Source: JAFAMS01 sp963715815
GTDB taxonomy: Bacteria > Vulcanimicrobiota > Vulcanimicrobiia > Vulcanimicrobiales > Vulcanimicrobiaceae
DNA: 64,000 bases
Assembly (NCBI GenBank): GCA_963715815.1
Contig: OY970278.1
Location: forward strand, 1,240,001 to 1,304,000
Direction of reading: 5' to 3'
The first letter of the stretch is position 1; each line of letters starts with the position of its first letter. Positions 1-8,382 of the stretch are shown here, piece after piece. A program made the position numbers and the translations under genes. Below the pieces are notes generated by a model. That model saw only the letters and a list, made by a program, of their open reading frames with translations, made no database searches and was not told where the DNA came from.

Positions 1-266
1 GCGCCCGCAGCGATCCCGACGCTGCGCATCCGGTCGACGAGCGCGCCATACAGGCGGTTGTTCGCCGAAGTCGCCGTCGCCGCGACATCATTGTTGGTGA
101 CGATCGAAACGGAAAGCGTGGCGCGATCAGGATCGCGCGAGATGGTCCCGGAGCCGGAGACGGTCAGCGTGCTCGACGGGGTCGCCGCTAGCGCAGGGAC
201 GCAGGCAAGAAGGCACGCGACGCACGCCAGGACAGTCCGGGCGAGGAGCCTACTTTTTGTAAACAT
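1..266 (-). CDS. SIMPL (DUF541) domain secreted protein, N-terminal part
   Basis: Reading the minus strand from the ATG at 266 gives about 88 codons open to the window edge, so the C-terminus is missing. The protein starts with a hydrophobic signal peptide ending near ALAA and continues with LTVSGSGTISRDPDRA and a segment of TNNDVAATATSANN type, ending RMRSVGIAAG. That opening strand, the alternating beta pattern and the long helix fit the SIMPL/YggE (DUF541) family of periplasmic or envelope proteins, whose biochemical role is poorly defined. It is divergent from the ferredoxin at 361, leaving about 94 bp between the two starts. Family assignment is by motif recognition on a fragment. Confidence 0.7.
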   Translation of the reverse strand, partial: MFTKSRLLARTVLACVACLLACVPALAATPSSTLTVSGSGTISRDPDRATLSVSIVTNNDVAATATSANNRLYGALVDRMRSVGIAAG

Positions 267-360
267 TCTGGTCTGGTTTTTGGTCGGGTTGATCGCGGGC
301 TCCCTTGAAGAGGCCTCGGGAACAGGAGCGCTCCCCAAAGAGGCACAAAAGCCCGGAGCG

Positions 361-615
361 ATGACCTACATTATCACGGAGCCATGTATCGGCACGAAGG
401 ACAAATCATGCGTCGACGTGTGTCCTGTCGACTGCATTCACGGCGATGAAGAAGACACGATGCTCTTTATCGATCCGGAAGTGTGCATCGACTGTGGTGC
501 GTGCGTCTCTGCATGCCCGGTCGAAGCGATTTACGCCGACGCAGACGTGCCTGAAAAATGGAAAAACTACACCGAGATCAACGCAAACTGGTATAAGGAG
601 CGCGCCGGAAAATAA
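361..615 (+). CDS. fdxA: 7Fe ferredoxin (FdxA type)
   Basis: An 84-residue ferredoxin that carries electrons in the cytoplasm. It has two cysteine clusters: an N-terminal set (Cys9, then SCVDVCPVDC) of the kind that holds a 3Fe-4S centre plus one ligand of the second cluster, and CIDCGACVSACPVEAI, which holds a 4Fe-4S centre. The tail KWKNYTEINANWYKE is typical of the actinobacterial/Thermus FdxA group. The frame stays open upstream to position 58, but homology begins exactly at the ATG at 361, so the upstream part is not coding (it is antisense to the SIMPL gene). It precedes the methyltransferase operon by 26 bp and could be cotranscribed with it. Redox partners cannot be told from sequence. 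Confidence 0.93.
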   Translation: MTYIITEPCIGTKDKSCVDVCPVDCIHGDEEDTMLFIDPEVCIDCGACVSACPVEAIYADADVPEKWKNYTEINANWYKERAGK

Positions 616-641
616 AACGTAGAGTCGGCCTCCGGGAGTTG

Positions 642-1289
642 ATGGACGACCCGGTCGACTCGCTTGTCGAATTGGAGGCGAACCTGCGCGACATCGAACG
701 CGCGAATCGTCTCTTCGGCGGAATCACTCCGATTGCACGCGTCCTCGAAGCGACCGGAGCGATCGAAATCTTAGACGTCGGCTGCGGAGCAGCCGACATT
801 CCGCGCGCACTTCTGGTACGCGCACAGCGTCACGGACGCACGCTCACCATAACGTGCCTCGACCATAGCGAGCAGATGCTGGCCATAGCACACCGGCTGC
901 ATGGCGATGACAACTTCCGGTTCGTGCACGGCGACGGTGATTCGCTTCCTTTTTCGGATGGCGCATTCGACGTCGCGATGTGTTCGTTGACCTTACACCA
1001 CGTCGAAGGATCAGAAGCTGTCGGATTCTTACGTGAGCTGCGGCGCGTATCGCGCATAACGCCGGTCGTCTGCGACCTTCGGCGGTCGCCTCTAGCGTAT
1101 GCCGCGACCTGGGCGCACGCTCGTCTTTTCTCGCGGAATCGATTCACACGTCACGATGCGCCGGTTTCGGTGCTGCGTTCTTATACGCCGCAAGAAGCGC
1201 TCGCGCTCGCGCGCGAAGCCGGATGGCGTGCGCCGAGCGTCAGGGTCGAGCCCTGGTTCCGCATGATGCTCATCGATGACGCACGATAA
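642..1289 (+). CDS. class I SAM-dependent methyltransferase
   Basis: A 215-residue Rossmann-fold methyltransferase. Motif I is EILDVGCGAADIP (SAM binding), motif II region has CLDHSEQML, and the post-motif FSDGAFDVAMCSLTLHHV is typical of UbiE/Methyltransf_11 enzymes. The ATG at 642 is preferred. A TTG directly before it would abut the GGGAG at 634-638, although spacing to the ATG is also short. It is the first gene of an overlapping operon with an FAD oxidoreductase, a SRPBCC protein and a ketosynthase, so the acceptor is probably a quinone-like, aromatic or polyketide intermediate. The substrate is inference. Its 3' end overlaps the next gene by 14 bp. Confidence 0.85.
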   Translation: MDDPVDSLVELEANLRDIERANRLFGGITPIARVLEATGAIEILDVGCGAADIPRALLVRAQRHGRTLTITCLDHSEQMLAIAHRLHGDDNFRFVHGDGDSLPFSDGAFDVAMCSLTLHHVEGSEAVGFLRELRRVSRITPVVCDLRRSPLAYAATWAHARLFSRNRFTRHDAPVSVLRSYTPQEALALAREAGWRAPSVRVEPWFRMMLIDDAR

Positions 1290-2397
1290 CGATCGCGTCA
1301 TAATCGTTGGTGCGGGTCCGTCCGGCGCGGCGACTGCACTCGCGCTGGCGCGCGCGTCAATTCCCGTAGCGCTCGTAGAGCGCACCGCATTTCCGCGGCG
1401 CAAAGTATGCGGCGAGTATTTGGGCATGGGCGCGGTTGCTGCGCTCGATACGCTCGGCCTGGGCGAAGCAGTGCGCGCGCTCGGATCGCCCTTGCGTGGG
1501 ATCCGCATTATCTCGGGCGGCGCGCGCGCGGAGCTCGCGTTTTCGCGGCCGGCGATCGGACTTGCACGCGCGACCCTCGACAATCTGATTCTCGAGGCGG
1601 CGCTGGGCGCCGGCGCTCAACTGATAAACGGACGTGTCGAAGATATGCTTTCACGCGGCGTCGCCGTGCGCGACGCGAGCGGCGAGCGCGTGAACGTAAC
1701 CGGACGGTTCGTCGTGGGAGCCGATGGCGCCGGTTCAATCGTCGCGCGCAAGCTCGGTTTGAGCCTACCTACTCCCGCGCGTCCGCGGTTTGCAGTCGGT
1801 GGACATTTTCGTGGAATCGAAAGCACGAACGGATGCGTCGAAATGTACTGCGACGGGAAGACGTATCTCGCAATCAATCCGCTTGGCGATGGGATCGCGA
1901 ACGTGATGGCCGTCGCGCCGAAGGATCGTCTCGAAACATGGTCGCGCGTGATGGAGTTTGCGGCGGAAGCGCGCAGTGGTCCGCGCGTCGCGGTCGGTCC
2001 GCTCGCGCATAACGTTCGGCGTACGATTGCGCCAGGGACGATTCTGGTCGGCGACGCCGCGGGATTCCTCAGCCCATTTACAGGCCAAGGTGTTTTTCTC
2101 GCTTTGCGCAGCGCCGAACGCGCGTCGAGCGCGCTGATCCGAGCCTTTGCCAACGCGAATGAGGAAAACGACGCGCTCGCGGCATACGATTGCGAACATC
2201 GTGCGGAACTTCGCGCGCGCACACATCTCGGAAAAATCGTCGATGCGCTGATCGCCGTCCCGTTTTTGACGCGGCGTGCGGCGCGGAGGCTCGAAGCATC
2301 GCCGACACTCGCGGCGATTTTGCTCGACGCCGTCGGCGGTTCCACCTCGGCGAATGTTGCATTGCGTCCAGCGGTTTTACGGCGTTTGCTCGCGTGA
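1276..2397 (+). CDS. FAD-dependent oxidoreductase, geranylgeranyl reductase-like
   Basis: A 373-residue flavoprotein. VIIVGAGPSGAATALALA near the N-terminus is the dinucleotide-binding GxGxxG fingerprint, FVVGADGAGSIVARKLG is the second conserved segment, and ILVGDAAGFLSPFTGQG binds the FAD ribityl chain. This layout matches the group annotated as geranylgeranyl reductase or NAD(P)/FAD-dependent oxidoreductases, which reduce or hydroxylate hydrophobic substrates. It is translationally coupled at both ends (14 bp overlap upstream, GTGA overlap downstream). In this operon it probably tailors the same molecule as the methyltransferase. The exact reaction cannot be read from the sequence. Confidence 0.85.
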   Translation: MTHDNDRVIIVGAGPSGAATALALARASIPVALVERTAFPRRKVCGEYLGMGAVAALDTLGLGEAVRALGSPLRGIRIISGGARAELAFSRPAIGLARATLDNLILEAALGAGAQLINGRVEDMLSRGVAVRDASGERVNVTGRFVVGADGAGSIVARKLGLSLPTPARPRFAVGGHFRGIESTNGCVEMYCDGKTYLAINPLGDGIANVMAVAPKDRLETWSRVMEFAAEARSGPRVAVGPLAHNVRRTIAPGTILVGDAAGFLSPFTGQGVFLALRSAERASSALIRAFANANEENDALAAYDCEHRAELRARTHLGKIVDALIAVPFLTRRAARRLEASPTLAAILLDAVGGSTSANVALRPAVLRRLLA

Positions 2398-2840
2398 ACG
2401 TTACGACGTCGACAATCGACATCGCGGCCGACGCGGCGACGATCTTTCAATTTGCGTCCGCGACGGAGCGTTGGCCCGAATACCTGCCCCACTATCGCTT
2501 CGTGCACGTTCTCGAGGACCGCGACGGAGCGCGAGTCATCGAGATGGCCGCATGGCGGGGTTGGATTCCCATTCGCTGGGTCGCGGAGCAGAAGAATGAT
2601 CCCGCGCGCCCGCACATCGCCTTTGTGCATCTTCACGGTTGGACTCGCGGGATGGAAGTCGAATGGCGCTTCTTGCCGATATCGGGCGGAACGCGCGTCG
2701 AAATCGAGCACCGTCTGCGTTTTGCGTTCCCGATCGCGGCGGATTGGCTGGGCCGGCACATCGTTTCAGACTTTTTTATTGATTTTGTGGCACAACGAAC
2801 GCTGGCCCGTATGAAAGTATTAGCAGAAGCGGCATGTTGA
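2394..2840 (+). CDS. SRPBCC family protein (polyketide cyclase/dehydrase-like)
   Basis: A 148-residue protein starting at GTG 2394 inside a GTGA overlap with the preceding stop. The frame is open further upstream, but homology begins here. The pattern IDIAADAATIFQFASATERWPEYLPHY is the start of the START/Bet v 1-like fold seen in COQ10 and polyketide cyclase/dehydrase families, followed by alternating strands (GTRVEIEHRLRF) and a long C-terminal helix. Such proteins bind hydrophobic ligands, and in aromatic polyketide pathways some act as cyclases or aromatases. Its place between a flavoenzyme and a ketosynthase supports a cyclase or carrier role, which is inference. The ATGTTGA overlap couples it to the ketosynthase. 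Confidence 0.8.
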   Translation: MNVTTSTIDIAADAATIFQFASATERWPEYLPHYRFVHVLEDRDGARVIEMAAWRGWIPIRWVAEQKNDPARPHIAFVHLHGWTRGMEVEWRFLPISGGTRVEIEHRLRFAFPIAADWLGRHIVSDFFIDFVAQRTLARMKVLAEAAC

Positions 2841-4081
2841 ACGGAACAGGGTACCGGGTCGTCGTCACCGGGATAGGGATTGTCAGCCCGATCGGCACCG
2901 GCGTGCGCGAGTTTTGGGAAGCCATGCTAGAGGGACGGGTTGGGGCGCGCGCGATCACGCGCTTTGATACCGACGGTTACCCGTCGCGGATCGCGGCCGA
3001 GATCGACAAGTTCGATCCTTCGGATCACATGGATCCGAAGCGCGTTCGCTGGACCGACCGCTTCGCACAGTATGCAGTTGCGGCGGCGCGTGGTGCGTTC
3101 GATGATGCGGGCATTTCAAAGAACGGTCCGCGCGAGGACGTCGGCGTGTTCATCGGCTCGGCTCTTGGTGGCGTGGCCTACGCCGACGAGCAGCACGACG
3201 TCTTCCGTCAGCGTGGCTTAGGCAGCGTTCGTCCGCTGCTGGCGATCTCGGTCTTTGGCGGTTCCGCAACGTGCAACGTCGCGCTCGAATTCGATGTTCG
3301 CGGTCCCACGGTCGCTAACGCAAATTCGTGCGCGTCCGGTGCCGTAGCGATCGGCGAAGCATTTCGTGCAGTGCATCGCGGCGATCTACGGGCGGCGATT
3401 GCCGGCGGCGCAGAAGCCCCGCTCTCACCGCTCTGCTTCGGCGCGTTCACCGTCATTGGTGCGATGTCGACGCGCAACGAAGATCCGCAGCACGCGAGCC
3501 GTCCATTCGACCGCGAGCGTGACGGCTTCGTAATGGCTGAAGGTGCTGGAATGCTGTGGCTCGAGCGCTACGAAGACGCCGTTGCGCGGGGCGCAAACAT
3601 TTACGGTGAAATCCGTGGCTTCGGCGCAAGCAACGACGCGCACCACATGTCGGCGCCACGTCCGGGCGGTGAGAACGCCGCGCGTGCAATTCAGCTTGCA
3701 CTCGATGAAGCGCACATCGCACCGAATGAGATCGAAGCCGTGAGCGCTCACGGTTCGTCGACGCTGCTTGGCGATCGGGCCGAAGCAAAAGCCTTGCGCC
3801 GTGTGTTCGGCGACGGCGTTGCTCAGCTGCCCATCACGGCATCCAAAGGTCAGCATGGCCACGCGTTCGGTGCGGCCGGTGCGTGGGAAGCTGCTCTCTC
3901 GTTGCTGACGCTTCGCTACGGCGTTCTGCCGCGCGTCGTCGGCCACTTTGTCGATGATCCCGACTGCGATCTAGCGTTTGTGCGCGCGACTGTCGAAGGC
4001 AGGGTGCGCACCATGCTCTCCAACACGGCAGGTTTCGGCGGAATCAACGCGGCGCTGGTTTTCGCTGCCGTCGATTCGTGA
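2834..4081 (+). CDS. beta-ketoacyl-ACP synthase (FabF/type II KS family)
   Basis: A 415-residue condensing enzyme with both thiolase-fold halves. Catalytic residues by count are Cys166 in NANSCASG, His306 in SAHGSSTLLGD and His343 in SKGQHGHAFGAAGA, with Lys338 conserved. The surrounding motifs differ from housekeeping FabF, which usually has TACA[TS]G and AHGTST: here Ser precedes the nucleophile and Thr is replaced by Ser. The conserved Asp and Glu of type II ketosynthases are present. No acyl carrier protein or chain-length-factor partner is encoded nearby. The operon context suggests a specialised acyl or polyketide condensation rather than bulk fatty-acid synthesis (inference). It overlaps the genes on both sides. 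Confidence 0.88.
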   Translation: MLNGTGYRVVVTGIGIVSPIGTGVREFWEAMLEGRVGARAITRFDTDGYPSRIAAEIDKFDPSDHMDPKRVRWTDRFAQYAVAAARGAFDDAGISKNGPREDVGVFIGSALGGVAYADEQHDVFRQRGLGSVRPLLAISVFGGSATCNVALEFDVRGPTVANANSCASGAVAIGEAFRAVHRGDLRAAIAGGAEAPLSPLCFGAFTVIGAMSTRNEDPQHASRPFDRERDGFVMAEGAGMLWLERYEDAVARGANIYGEIRGFGASNDAHHMSAPRPGGENAARAIQLALDEAHIAPNEIEAVSAHGSSTLLGDRAEAKALRRVFGDGVAQLPITASKGQHGHAFGAAGAWEAALSLLTLRYGVLPRVVGHFVDDPDCDLAFVRATVEGRVRTMLSNTAGFGGINAALVFAAVDS

Positions 4082-4761
4082 ACGCTCCGGTCCTCGCCCG
4101 GGACGTCCGTAAGACTTACGTGACGTCGTCGGGCGACGCTACTGCTTTGGCGGGCGTCTCGCTCGAGCTTGCGCGCGGCGAGATGGTCGCGCTCGTGGGT
4201 CCGAGCGGTTGCGGCAAAACGACGCTTCTCAATTTGATCGGCTGCGTCGATCTGCCGACTTCCGGCGACATTTCGATCGAAGGTCGGCGCACAACCGATT
4301 TGAGTGACGATGAGCTTACGCTCTTGCGTCGCGATCGTATTGGGACGATCTTCCAATTCTTCAATTTGCTTCCGGCGCTCACCGTCGAACAAAACACATC
4401 GCTGCCGCTCGTGCTGCAGGGCGCCGCACCTTCAGAGATTTCCGAGCGCGTCGCGGGGGCGCTCGCCCTCGTCGGGATCGGTGAACGCGCGCGCGCGTTT
4501 CCGTCCGAGTTATCCGGCGGTCAGCAGCAGCGCGTCGCGATCGCGCGAGCGATCGTGCATCGTCCCGCAATCGCGCTTGCCGACGAGCCAACCGGAAATC
4601 TGGATTCTAAGAACGGCGCGATCGTGCTCGAGTTGCTGCGCACGATTGCCAATGGCGGCCAGACCGTCTTGATGGCGACGCATAACGAAAATGCAGCCGC
4701 GATTTGCGACCGAACCCTGCACATGCAAGACGGGCAATGGGTCTACTCTTACGCGGGCTGA
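4078..4761 (+). CDS. ABC transporter ATP-binding protein (LolD/MacB type)
   Basis: A 227-residue ATPase that powers the FtsX-type permease encoded next. Visible motifs are Walker A GPSGCGKTTLL, Q-loop FQFFNLLPALTVEQN, signature LSGGQQQRVAIARA, Walker B ALADEPTGNLD and the H-loop MATHN. The Q-loop and NLLPALT segment are typical of the LolD/MacB/HrtA subgroup, which moves lipids, lipoproteins, peptides or macrolides out of the inner membrane rather than importing solutes. It begins at GTG 4078 in a GTGA overlap with the ketosynthase and overlaps the permease start by 25 bp. Coupling to the biosynthetic genes suggests it exports their product; this is inference. Confidence 0.93.
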   Translation: MNAPVLARDVRKTYVTSSGDATALAGVSLELARGEMVALVGPSGCGKTTLLNLIGCVDLPTSGDISIEGRRTTDLSDDELTLLRRDRIGTIFQFFNLLPALTVEQNTSLPLVLQGAAPSEISERVAGALALVGIGERARAFPSELSGGQQQRVAIARAIVHRPAIALADEPTGNLDSKNGAIVLELLRTIANGGQTVLMATHNENAAAICDRTLHMQDGQWVYSYAG

Positions 4762-7286
4762 TTGCGGGGACGCTGCGCGAAGGTAGGCTGCGAACGGTCG
4801 TAACGATCGTTGCGGTGGCTCTCGGTGTCGCGATTGCGCTCGCAATCGATCTCGCGAATGCAACGGCGGTCGACTCGTTTTCCTCGAGCGTCAACGTCGT
4901 AGCAAGTCGCGTCAATCTGCAGGTCCTGGGGGCCGGACGCGGCTTCGATGAGCGAACCCTGCTGCGCGTTTCAGCGCTACCGGGCATAATCTCCGCATCA
5001 CCCGTCATCGAAGACAGCATCGTCGTCGGTGCGCGGCGCGGCCATCCGCAAGAAGGCGAAGTGCTGCGCGTGCTCGGTGTTGACTTGCTTGCGCCGCTGC
5101 CGCGCGACGCGGGGACGCCCACGAGCGGCACGGACGTGCATGCCGATACTCTCGTGAACGGTGACGGCGCCGTTATCAGCGAGCGCGTTGCGCAACGCTG
5201 GGGGTTGCACATCGGCTCGCATCTCCCGGCGATCGCTGGGGCGCGTCCGGTGTCGCTTGTCATTGCTGCAATCTTGCCGCCCAGCGTGGTCGGGATCGAT
5301 TCGAGCGTTGTATTCGTCGACATCGCAACCGCGCAAGATATCTTCGAGAAAGTCGGGTTGCTCGACCGGATCGACTGCGTCGTCGATCAGAGTCGCCTCG
5401 CGCAAACGTTTGCAGCTGTGCGCGCGGTCATTCCGCCGGGGTCGCGCGCGATCGAGCCACGCGTTCGCACCGGCGAGATCCGGCGCATGCTGCAGAGCTT
5501 CCAACTAAATCTCGACGCGCTTTCGGCAATTGCACTCGTCGTCGGCATGTATTTGATCTTTAATACGGTCGCGATCGCGGTCGTGCAACGCCGCCCCGAG
5601 ATCGGGACGCTGCGCGCACTTGGCGCCAGGCGTGCGCAGATTTTCGCGGCTTTCGTGGTAGAAGGCGGCGTGCTTGGACTCATAGGTTCGCTTGTAGGGC
5701 TCGCCCTCGGTGCGGTGCTCGCGCAGTTTTCAGTTGCGGCCGTGGCACGAACCGTGCAAACACTCTACGTCGGAATCGGAGTCGGCGGTGTATTATGGAA
5801 TCCGTTGCCGATTCTCGAAGCGTTCGTGCTCGGCATCTTGCTCGCCGTCGTCGCGGCGGTCGTCCCGGCGCTCGAAGCCGCGCGCGTTCCGCCGGCGCTC
5901 ACAATGCGAGCCGGCGGATTCGAACGCAGCTCGCCACACTTTGCGCGAAACGCGGCGCTCGCCGGCCTGTGCGCGCTCGTCATCGCGCTGCTCGCCACGG
6001 TAGGACCGCCGATCGGCGGCGTGCCGCTTTTCGGTTATTTCTCCGGGATCATGATCATCGCAGGCGGATCGCTGTGCGTCCCGCTTGCAATCGCGGTAAC
6101 GTCCGCCCTTGGGCGCAGGTACTTGCGCGATGCACCCTCGTTGCTTGCTGCCGGTAATCTGGGCGGTGCGTTGCGCCGCGAAAGCGTCGCTGTCGCGGCT
6201 CTCGGGATCGCAATCGCGATGATGACGGCTGTCGCAATTTTGATAGGCTCGTTCCGTACGACTGTCGTGACGTGGGCCGACGAAGTGCTTTCAGCCGATC
6301 TTTTCGTCCGTACGCTCGGCCCGTCCGACGCGTCATCCGAGGCGCGGTTTGGTCTCGGCGTTTTGACGACAATTGCAAGCGTGGCGGGCGTCGCCGATGT
6401 GCATGCGCTGCGTTCGATCACGATTCCGTTCCGTGGACGCCTGACCGAGCTCGATGCGACCGACTTCACACAGCTTGCGCACCGGAATTCCATTCAATTT
6501 CTCGGCGTCCGAAATGTCGCGAAGCTTTTGCGGCAGGCGGCGGGGACGCGCAGCGTGTTCGTCTCGGAGCCGTTCGCGACGCGCTTTAACGTGCGGCCGC
6601 GCGATTCGCTGGTGCTCGATACGCCCTCCGGCCCGACTCGTTTCGATGTAGCCGCCATCTTCAACGACTACTCGACTGAATCAGGGATCATCATGCTAGA
6701 TCGCTCGACGTTCGAGCGACTCTTCCATGACGATACGGTCGACTCGATCGCGATATGGGCGCAACCTGGCGCGAACCTTCTCGATCTTCGGACGCGCGTG
6801 ATTCGCAGTGTCTTGCCTCTGCGTATCGACATCGAGACGAATCGTGAGCTGCGCGCGCTCGTCGTGCAGATATTCAACCGGACCTTCGCGATCACGTACG
6901 CACTCTATTTGGTCAGCATCGCGATCGCGTTGCTCGGGGTTGTCTCGACCTTGTTCGCACTCGTGCTCGAGCGCCGCCGGGAAATCGGCATCTTGCGCTA
7001 CTTGGGTCTGCGTACGCGTGACGTGCGGCGCATGGTGCTGGTTGAGGCGGCTTTCGTCGGCGTTCTCGGAGGACTCGTCGGCATTGCGCTCGGCTTTCTG
7101 CTGGCGCTGCTCTTGATTTTCGTGATCAATCGCCAGGCGTTCGGCTGGCTGATCGACCTGCACATCCCGTGGGAATTTCTCGGGGCGTCGTTCGTAGTGG
7201 TCGTAATCGCGGCACTCCTTGCGGGAATTTATCCCGCCGGCGTAGCGGCCCGTATTCGAACGGCGGAAGCGATTCGAACTGAATGA
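4737..7286 (+). CDS. ABC transporter permease, two FtsX domains
   Basis: An 849-residue permease starting at ATG 4737 (MGLLLRGLIAG). It has an N-terminal membrane segment, a MacB-type periplasmic region, a first FtsX domain around residues 260-380 (MYLIFNTVAIAVVQRRPEIG), a central block of membrane segments, a second periplasmic region and a final FtsX domain (RRREIGILRYLG). This is a single-chain double-FtsX permease of the kind often annotated as FtsX-like permease family, with 8 to 10 predicted membrane segments. It pairs with the ATPase and overlaps the AttH/CrtC-like gene by ATGA. This permease/AttH pairing recurs in diderms and suggests lipid or hydrophobic cargo. The true substrate is unknown. 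Confidence 0.9.
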   Translation: MGLLLRGLIAGTLREGRLRTVVTIVAVALGVAIALAIDLANATAVDSFSSSVNVVASRVNLQVLGAGRGFDERTLLRVSALPGIISASPVIEDSIVVGARRGHPQEGEVLRVLGVDLLAPLPRDAGTPTSGTDVHADTLVNGDGAVISERVAQRWGLHIGSHLPAIAGARPVSLVIAAILPPSVVGIDSSVVFVDIATAQDIFEKVGLLDRIDCVVDQSRLAQTFAAVRAVIPPGSRAIEPRVRTGEIRRMLQSFQLNLDALSAIALVVGMYLIFNTVAIAVVQRRPEIGTLRALGARRAQIFAAFVVEGGVLGLIGSLVGLALGAVLAQFSVAAVARTVQTLYVGIGVGGVLWNPLPILEAFVLGILLAVVAAVVPALEAARVPPALTMRAGGFERSSPHFARNAALAGLCALVIALLATVGPPIGGVPLFGYFSGIMIIAGGSLCVPLAIAVTSALGRRYLRDAPSLLAAGNLGGALRRESVAVAALGIAIAMMTAVAILIGSFRTTVVTWADEVLSADLFVRTLGPSDASSEARFGLGVLTTIASVAGVADVHALRSITIPFRGRLTELDATDFTQLAHRNSIQFLGVRNVAKLLRQAAGTRSVFVSEPFATRFNVRPRDSLVLDTPSGPTRFDVAAIFNDYSTESGIIMLDRSTFERLFHDDTVDSIAIWAQPGANLLDLRTRVIRSVLPLRIDIETNRELRALVVQIFNRTFAITYALYLVSIAIALLGVVSTLFALVLERRREIGILRYLGLRTRDVRRMVLVEAAFVGVLGGLVGIALGFLLALLLIFVINRQAFGWLIDLHIPWEFLGASFVVVVIAALLAGIYPAGVAARIRTAEAIRTE

Positions 7287-8344
7287 AACTCGTAGCGTTC
7301 CTGGCGCTCGCGCTGCTCTCTTTTCGTAGTGCAACCGCACCATATACGTTCATCTTCCCGCGCGACCACGGCGCGCATCCGGCGTATCAGAGCGAGTGGT
7401 GGTATTTTACGGGACACTTGCACGCACGCGATGGCCGGCGTTTCGGTTTCGAGTTGACGATTTTCCGCTTCGGAATCCGGGCCGGGAATGCACCCTTTGC
7501 GCCGGGCAGGTCGCGTTGGCACGGCTCGCAAGTCTTTCCCGCGCATTTTGCAATTACCGATGTGAACGACAAGAAGTTCGTACACGACGAACGTTTCGCT
7601 CGCGACGCGCTCGGCATCGGATCGTCGTCAACCGGGACGCTGAACGTCCATGCCGGTGATTGGTCGGTGCGTGGACTCGGTCCGATAAAATTGCACGCCG
7701 TCTCGGGAACAAATGCGATCGATCTTGCGCTGCGCTCGGATAAGGCGCCCGCCATCAACGGCGAAGGCGGCATATCGCGCAAAGGCCCGTGCAGCTCGTG
7801 TGCGTCGCACTACTACTCGATGACGCGTTTGGCGACGACCGGAACGCTTGTCGTCGGCGGGAAGCGCTACGTCGTCGAGGGCGAGTCCTGGATGGATCAC
7901 GAGTTCGGTTCCGACGAGCTGGAAGCGACTCAAAGCGGTTGGGATTGGTACGCCCTGCAGCTCGATGACGGGCGCGAGCTGATGCTGTACATCTTGCGCC
8001 GGAAAGACGGCGGAGTGACGCCGCAGTCGAGCGGCTCCTTGGTTGCCCGCGATGGTCGCGTCCGGCATCTACGGCTCGGAGATTTTCAGACGCAGGCGCT
8101 CGGGACGTGGAAGAGTCCCGCGAGCGGTGCTGTGTATCCGAGCGGTTGGCGCGTGCGCGTGCCGAGTGAAGGCCTGGATGTGACGATCACGCCGCTTCTG
8201 CTCGATCAGGAGCTGATCGATCAACAGCTGCATGTCGCATATTGGGAAGGCGATTGCGATCTGTCGGGGACCGACCACTCGCGTCCGGTGCACGGCGCCG
8301 CTTATGTTGAGCTGACGGGATATGACGGCGTCCTGACCTTCTAA
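7283..8344 (+). CDS. AttH/CrtC-like lipocalin-type secreted protein
   Basis: A 353-residue protein with a short signal peptide and the family signature HPAYQSEWWYFTGHL, followed by GRRFGFELTIFR and EGESWMDHEFGS. These belong to the AttH / carotenoid 1,2-hydratase (CrtC) double-lipocalin family, which binds or hydrates isoprenoid-like hydrophobic molecules. It is the last gene of the overlapping operon and is commonly found beside a FtsX-type exporter, so it may receive the exported molecule in the periplasm. The WMDHE segment preserves the acidic/aromatic motif of this family. Catalytic activity on carotenoids should not be assumed, because no carotenoid genes lie nearby. Confidence 0.87.
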   Translation: MKLVAFLALALLSFRSATAPYTFIFPRDHGAHPAYQSEWWYFTGHLHARDGRRFGFELTIFRFGIRAGNAPFAPGRSRWHGSQVFPAHFAITDVNDKKFVHDERFARDALGIGSSSTGTLNVHAGDWSVRGLGPIKLHAVSGTNAIDLALRSDKAPAINGEGGISRKGPCSSCASHYYSMTRLATTGTLVVGGKRYVVEGESWMDHEFGSDELEATQSGWDWYALQLDDGRELMLYILRRKDGGVTPQSSGSLVARDGRVRHLRLGDFQTQALGTWKSPASGAVYPSGWRVRVPSEGLDVTITPLLLDQELIDQQLHVAYWEGDCDLSGTDHSRPVHGAAYVELTGYDGVLTF

Positions 8345-8382
8345 GGAAAGTCGCTCGTTTCGTCGAATTCTTAGAGATAAAG

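Noticed and set aside
1617..2759. Long minus-strand open frame (about 380 codons) opposite the flavoenzyme and SRPBCC genes
   Set aside because: Arg/Ser/Ala-rich composition with no domain pattern, and both strands' real genes are well supported; it is an antisense frame caused by high GC.
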